From Hymenobacter sp. (GTDB taxonomy: Bacteria > Bacteroidota > Bacteroidia > Cytophagales > Hymenobacteraceae): 53,006 bases of DNA. Below, piece after piece: positions 49,303-53,006 of the stretch. The stretch lies in assembly GCA_028288445.1 (NCBI GenBank), contig JAQBNT010000217.1:1-53006 (forward strand), in the 5' to 3' direction. A model generated the notes under the pieces. It was given only the letters and a program-made list of their open reading frames with translations, was not told where the DNA came from and ran no database searches. Every line of letters starts with the position of its first letter. Position 1 is the first letter of the stretch. The position numbers and the translations under genes were made by a program.

Positions 49303-51123
49303 ATGCGCCAAGTTGTTCTGAGTCTGCTGGTTTGGGTGGGGCTGACGGCCCCGGGATACGCACAGGCCCCGTCGGGCACGCCTGAGCCGCCGGCCAAGCT
49401 GAGCCGCAAGGAGCAGCGCGTGCTGGAAAAAGAACAGCACGAGCTGGAGAAGCGCGTGGCCGAGCTGCGGGCCAAGCGCGCCATGATGCCGGGCCTGTCG
49501 GAGCGGGAGAAGGAGCAGAGCGAGGCCCTGTTTGTGGACGGCGTGAAGTACGTGATGCTGGAGGACTACCCCAAAGGCCTCGAAAACCTCCTGAAAGCCT
49601 ACTCGCTGCGCCCCGACAATGCGGCCATCAACTACAAGATTGCCGAAGCCAACCTGCTGAGCGGCAACCTGCGCGACGCCACTAACTACGCTGAAGCCGC
49701 TACCCGCCTCGACCCCCAGAACGCCTACTACTACCTGCTGCTGGCTCAGGCGCAGGCCAGCCAGAAGCAATATGAGGCGGCCACCAAAACCTACGCCACG
49801 CTCATCAAGCAGGTGCCCAACTCGGGCAGCTACCTGTTCAACCTGGCCGACCTCTACCTGGCCCAGAACCACCTGCCCGAAGCCCTTACCACGCTGGACC
49901 AGGCTGAAAAGGAGTTTGGTCAGGTCGATGAGATTTCCTTCAAGAAGCAGCAGATTTACCTCAAGCAGAACAAGCTGGACCTGGCCCTGGCCGAGGGCGA
50001 AAAGCTCATTAAGGCCAACCCGACCGAGGCGCGCTACGTGCTGGCGCAGGCCGAAATGTACGCCAGCAACAACCGCCTGCCCGACGCCGTGCGCGTAACC
50101 CAGCAGGCCCTGCGCCTCGACCCCGACAACCCCCAGGCCCACCTGATACTGTCGGAAGTGTACCGCCAGCAGAAGCAGGAAGCCGAGGCCGACCAGCAAC
50201 TCCGCCAAGCCTTTGCCAGCCCCGCGCTGGATATTGATGCCCGGGTGCGCATTCTGGTAGGCTACATCAAGCAACTGCCCAGCCCCAAGGAGCCCACCAA
50301 CCAGCTGGTGCGCGACCTGGCGGCGGCCACTGTCAAGAGCTACCCCAAGGATGCCAAAGCCTACGCTATTTCCGGCGATGTGCAGACCCTGACCGACCAC
50401 AAAAAAGACGCCCGCAATACCTACCTGCAAGCTCTTCGCTACGACAATTCCAAGTTCCAGGTGTGGCAGCAGGTGGTGCTGATTGATGCCGAGCTGAACC
50501 AGACCGATTCGCTGCTCGTGCATTCGGGCCGGGCGCTGGAGCTGTTCCCGAATCAGTCGTCGCTGTGGTTTTACAATGGTGTGGCTTACCTATTGAAAAA
50601 ACAGCCCCAGAAAGGCGTAAAAGCCCTGGAGCACGGCCGCCGGCTGGTGGTAAATAACGCGCCGCTGCTGGGCCAGTTCGATGCCCAGTTGGGCGACGCT
50701 TACCACGAGCTGCACGAGTACGAAAAATCGGATGCGGCTTACGAATCAGCGTTGGTGAGCGACCCGGACAATGTGCAGGTGCTGAATAATTACAGTTACT
50801 TCCTGTCGTTGCGGGGCGACAAGCTGGACAAGGCCAAGCAGATGTCGGGCAAAGTCGTGAAGCAATTCCCTGACAACGACACCTATCTGGATACGTATGC
50901 GTGGGTGCTGTATAAGCAAAAAGATTATGCCGGGGCAAAAGCTGCCCTGGAAAAGGCGCTGCAAACCAGCAAAGACGGCTCCATCATCGAGCATTACGGC
51001 GACGTATTATTCCAGCTCGGGGAGAAGGACAAAGCCGTGGTGGAATGGCAGCGGGCTCACAAAATCGGAGGGACATCCGACCTGCTGGAGCGAAAATTGA
51101 AAGACCATAAACTGTATGAATAA
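49303..51123 (+). CDS. Exported tetratricopeptide-repeat protein
   Basis: The 606-residue protein has a signal peptide (VVLSLLVWVGLTAPGYAQA, residues about 4-22). A coiled-coil rich in Lys/Glu follows (LSRKEQRVLEKEQHELEKRV, about 32-51). About a dozen TPR helical pairs run from residue 80 on (ENLLKAYSLRPDNAAINYKI, SDAAYESALVSDPDNVQVLN). It should act in the periplasm as a scaffold. The family gene order (TPR, DUF4292, EnvC-like) is common in Bacteroidota and points to envelope assembly. The stop codon overlaps the start of the next gene by 8 bp. I chose the Met at 49303. Confidence 0.85.
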   Translation: MRQVVLSLLVWVGLTAPGYAQAPSGTPEPPAKLSRKEQRVLEKEQHELEKRVAELRAKRAMMPGLSEREKEQSEALFVDGVKYVMLEDYPKGLENLLKAYSLRPDNAAINYKIAEANLLSGNLRDATNYAEAATRLDPQNAYYYLLLAQAQASQKQYEAATKTYATLIKQVPNSGSYLFNLADLYLAQNHLPEALTTLDQAEKEFGQVDEISFKKQQIYLKQNKLDLALAEGEKLIKANPTEARYVLAQAEMYASNNRLPDAVRVTQQALRLDPDNPQAHLILSEVYRQQKQEAEADQQLRQAFASPALDIDARVRILVGYIKQLPSPKEPTNQLVRDLAAATVKSYPKDAKAYAISGDVQTLTDHKKDARNTYLQALRYDNSKFQVWQQVVLIDAELNQTDSLLVHSGRALELFPNQSSLWFYNGVAYLLKKQPQKGVKALEHGRRLVVNNAPLLGQFDAQLGDAYHELHEYEKSDAAYESALVSDPDNVQVLNNYSYFLSLRGDKLDKAKQMSGKVVKQFPDNDTYLDTYAWVLYKQKDYAGAKAALEKALQTSKDGSIIEHYGDVLFQLGEKDKAVVEWQRAHKIGGTSDLLERKLKDHKLYE

Positions 51124-51901
51124 AGTCACGCTACTGCTGGCCCTGGGGCTGCTGGGCAGCTGCGCCCGCAAGGCCGTACCCACTACCACTTCGGCAGCCG
51201 GGCCGGGCACCTCCACCGCCGTGATGGAGCCCGCTCTGCCTTCGGTGAAGGCCACTAATACCACCTTCATGTTCCTCAACGCCAAAGCGAAAGCTCAGAT
51301 TAACATGAAGGGCAACAAGCAGGGGGCCAACCTGTCGCTACGCATGCGCCGCGACAGCATCATCTGGGTGTCGGCCGGCCTGGCGGGCATCGAGGGCGTG
51401 CGCGCTGTGCTCACCCACGACTCGGTGCGGGTGATGAACCGGCTCGATAAAACCTATTTCTCGGGCGGCTACGACTACCTCAGCAAGCTGCTGAACGTGC
51501 CCGTGAGCTTTGCCCAGATGCAGGCCCTGCTGCTGGGTGACTACCTGCCCGCCCCCACCGGTACCAAACCCACCGTGGCTATCGAAGAAGCCGGCCGCCA
51601 GCGCGTGAGCTACCCCCTGGCCGATGTGCTGGTGGAGCGCCTGCTGCAAGCCGGCACCGGCCGCGTGCAGCAGCTGAAGATGAGCGACGATGCCACCAAG
51701 CGTAACCTCACCGTCGATTACACCGATTTCCAGCCTTTGGAGGAAGCCGGTTTGCCTTTCGCGCATTCCACTTTCATCCAGGCCCAGCAGCCAGCGGCGG
51801 GCGTGGTCACGGCCGCCATCAACTACAACAAGGTGAATGTCGGCCGGGAGCGGCTGACGTTTCCGTTTGCCGTGCCCAAGGGCTTTCGGCGCATCAAGTA
51901 G
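51116..51901 (+). CDS. DUF4292 lipoprotein
   Basis: The 261-residue protein has a lipoprotein signal (TLLLALGLLGSC, Cys about 16) and a soluble domain recognised from FLNAKAKAQINMKGNKQGANL (given as FLNAKAKAQINMKG), SLRMRRDSIIWVSA and YDYLSKLLNVPVSFAQMQALLLGDY. The DUF4292 family is found mainly in Bacteroidota and is probably a periplasmic lipid- or lipoprotein-binding beta-rich fold (LolA/LolB-like); this is inference. It overlaps the TPR gene by 8 bp, which supports translational coupling. Confidence 0.85.
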   Translation: MNKVTLLLALGLLGSCARKAVPTTTSAAGPGTSTAVMEPALPSVKATNTTFMFLNAKAKAQINMKGNKQGANLSLRMRRDSIIWVSAGLAGIEGVRAVLTHDSVRVMNRLDKTYFSGGYDYLSKLLNVPVSFAQMQALLLGDYLPAPTGTKPTVAIEEAGRQRVSYPLADVLVERLLQAGTGRVQQLKMSDDATKRNLTVDYTDFQPLEEAGLPFAHSTFIQAQQPAAGVVTAAINYNKVNVGRERLTFPFAVPKGFRRIK

Positions 51902-51965
51902 CCGGCCCGCAAGCGCGGTGGCGCGAAACTGATTCGGAGCAACAATTAACAACCACTCACCCGAT

Positions 51966-51973
51966 TACCTTTG
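51966..51973 (+). promoter_or_regulatory. TAnnTTTG -7 element before the EnvC-like gene
   Basis: TACCTTTG 97 nt before the ATG at 52071, in the gap after the DUF4292 gene. Confidence 0.5.
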
Positions 51974-52070
51974 CCCCGCCATAGTAGTGGCGGGTTTTGA
52001 ATGGCATACGTTGAATAAGCAGGTAGTACAGGCTGAGAAAGCACTCGTTTCGGAAGTAAAAGCTGGCGCG

Positions 52071-52992
52071 ATGGTCATTCGTGGCCGGTGGTGGCTATTC
52101 GCCCTGCTGGGCCTGTTGCTGGCCGGGCCCGTAGATGCGCAGCACCGCAAGTCCAAACAGCCCGCCAAGCCGGCTCGGCAGCCCGCTAAGTCGGCCCGCA
52201 GCGCAAAACAGCCCGCCCGCACCCGCACTAGAGCCGCTGCCAGCACCCGGCCGGCCCGCGCCAAAAGCAAAGAGCAACTGGAGCGCGAGCGCCAGACCAA
52301 CCTGCGCCAGATTCAGCAGACCAGCCAAGCGCTGAACCAAACCCAGGAGAAGAAAAAGGTGAGCCTAGGCCAGCTGCACGTCATCACCGAAAAGCTGACG
52401 GAGAAAAAGCAGGTTATTCAGGGGATTTCCACGCAGCTGCACGGCATCGAAACCAACGTGCACCAGACGGCGAAGCAGGTTATTCAGACCCAGCAAACGC
52501 TGGCCCAACTGAAGTCTGAATACTCACGTCTGCTTTACACGGCTTCAAAAACGTCCAATAGCTTCAACCGGCTGATGTTTTTGTTTGCCTCGGAGTCGTT
52601 CAACCAGTTCTCGTTGCGGCTACGCTACATCCGGCAGTACACCGAAGAGCGGCAGCGGCAGGCCGCCCGCATCATGGGCACGCAGTACCGGCTGCACGAG
52701 CAGCTCTCGGGCCTCACCAAGCAGCAGCAGCGCAAAAGCAGCCTGCTGAATAGTCAGTTGAGCGAAAATAAAAGCCTGCTCACCCTCAAATCGAAAGAAG
52801 ACGAGATGGTGCAGCAGCTCAGCCAGCAGGAGCAGGGCCTGCGCCAGGAGCTGGAAGAGCGCCGCCAAGCCGTCAATCGCCTCGATAATCTGATTGCCGT
52901 GCGGGTGCGCGAGGAAATAGCCCGCGCCGCCCGCGCTGCCCGCCTGGCCGCCCGCCGCGAGGCAGCGCGCTCATTGGCCAGCGCCTCGCGCA
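52071..52992 (+). CDS. Murein hydrolase activator EnvC-like protein, 3' truncated by the window end
   Basis: About 307 residues are visible. The signal peptide is WWLFALLGLLLAGPVDAQ (residues about 7-24), followed by a basic, Pro/Ala/Arg-rich linker (about 25-65). A long coiled-coil of Gln/Lys/Glu heptads comes next (QTNLRQIQQTSQALNQTQEKK, given as QTNLRQIQQTSQ, to LRQELEERRQAVNRLDNLI). The C-terminal M23 or LytM domain typical of EnvC lies beyond the window. EnvC activates amidases that split septal peptidoglycan; the Bacteroidota homologues follow DUF4292 and TPR genes as here. The frame is open upstream of 52071 too, but the Met at 52071 gives a good signal peptide. The last 14 bases of the window are not native, so the CDS is given only to 52992. 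Confidence 0.75.
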
Positions 52993-53006
52993 AGATCGGA
53001 AGAGCA
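52993..53006. other. Illumina adapter sequence at the contig end
   Basis: The last 14 bases are AGATCGGAAGAGCA, the start of the Illumina TruSeq adapter. They interrupt the EnvC-like coding sequence and are an artefact of sequencing and assembly, not genomic DNA. Confidence 0.95.

Noticed and set aside
1..53006. tRNA, rRNA, tmRNA or prophage genes
   Set aside because: I looked for conserved tRNA and rRNA stretches and for integrase or capsid-like genes and saw none; a covariance search would be needed to exclude small RNAs.

Overview
The window looks like a high-GC member of the Bacteroidota, most probably Hymenobacter or a close relative in the Cytophagales. The evidence is the gene content (a type IX secretion C-terminal domain, DUF2911 and DUF4292 proteins, a CruF/CrtD carotenoid pair, the flippase-dut-TPR-DUF4292-EnvC gene order), the lack of Shine-Dalgarno sequences, and repeated copies of the Bacteroidota -7 promoter element TAnnTTTG close to start codons. 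Nearly all of it is chromosomal housekeeping or envelope sequence. I see no prophage, transposase, CRISPR array, rRNA or tRNA. The last 14 bases (52993-53006) match the start of the Illumina adapter, so the right end is a contig end that carries adapter.

Layout. 1-4.6 kb, minus strand: two small proteins, inositol monophosphatase, apolipoprotein N-acyltransferase (lnt) overlapping rsmI, and pterin carbinolamine dehydratase. 4.7-10.1 kb, plus strand: two small disordered proteins, a metallophosphatase, an AT-rich gap, a large T9SS-secreted beta-helix protein, then a long perfect palindrome and a short Ala-rich ORF. 10.4-11.9 kb, minus: an ECF-type sigma factor and its probable membrane anti-sigma partner. 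12.1-16.7 kb, plus: glyA (with an apparent one-base frameshift), tatC and a TPR sensor histidine kinase. 16.8-31.1 kb, mostly minus: M13 and M28 peptidase lipoproteins, a GapN-like dehydrogenase with a 21-bp minisatellite after its stop codon, a TetR-like/CruF/CrtD carotenoid group, an RlmI-like methyltransferase, an SRPBCC protein and a SNF2 helicase. 31.2-34.0 kb, minus: LolC/E-type permease, a methyltransferase and rbfA. 34.2-38.1 kb: membrane proteins, selD and a DUF2911 protein. 38.3-43.6 kb, plus: rimP-nusA-infB behind a promoter and an intrinsic terminator-like hairpin. 43.8-44.9 kb, minus: a secreted basic protein and mscL. 45.1-53.0 kb, plus: enoyl-CoA hydratase, then the envelope group flippase, dut, sugar nucleotidyltransferase, TPR protein, DUF4292 lipoprotein and a truncated EnvC-like murein hydrolase activator.

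The most unusual property is between the genes. At least eight sequence families of long inverted repeats (arms 20-41 bp, often perfect, unrelated loops) sit in the gaps, mostly within about 35 bp of a stop codon, and in several cases the repeat arm itself supplies the stop codon. Other items worth following are the probable attenuator in front of rimP-nusA-infB, near-leaderless promoters, the in-frame heptapeptide minisatellite behind gapN, and the glyA homopolymer frameshift. I did not find a clearly new multi-gene system; the repeat landscape and the rimP leader are the best candidates for undescribed biology.
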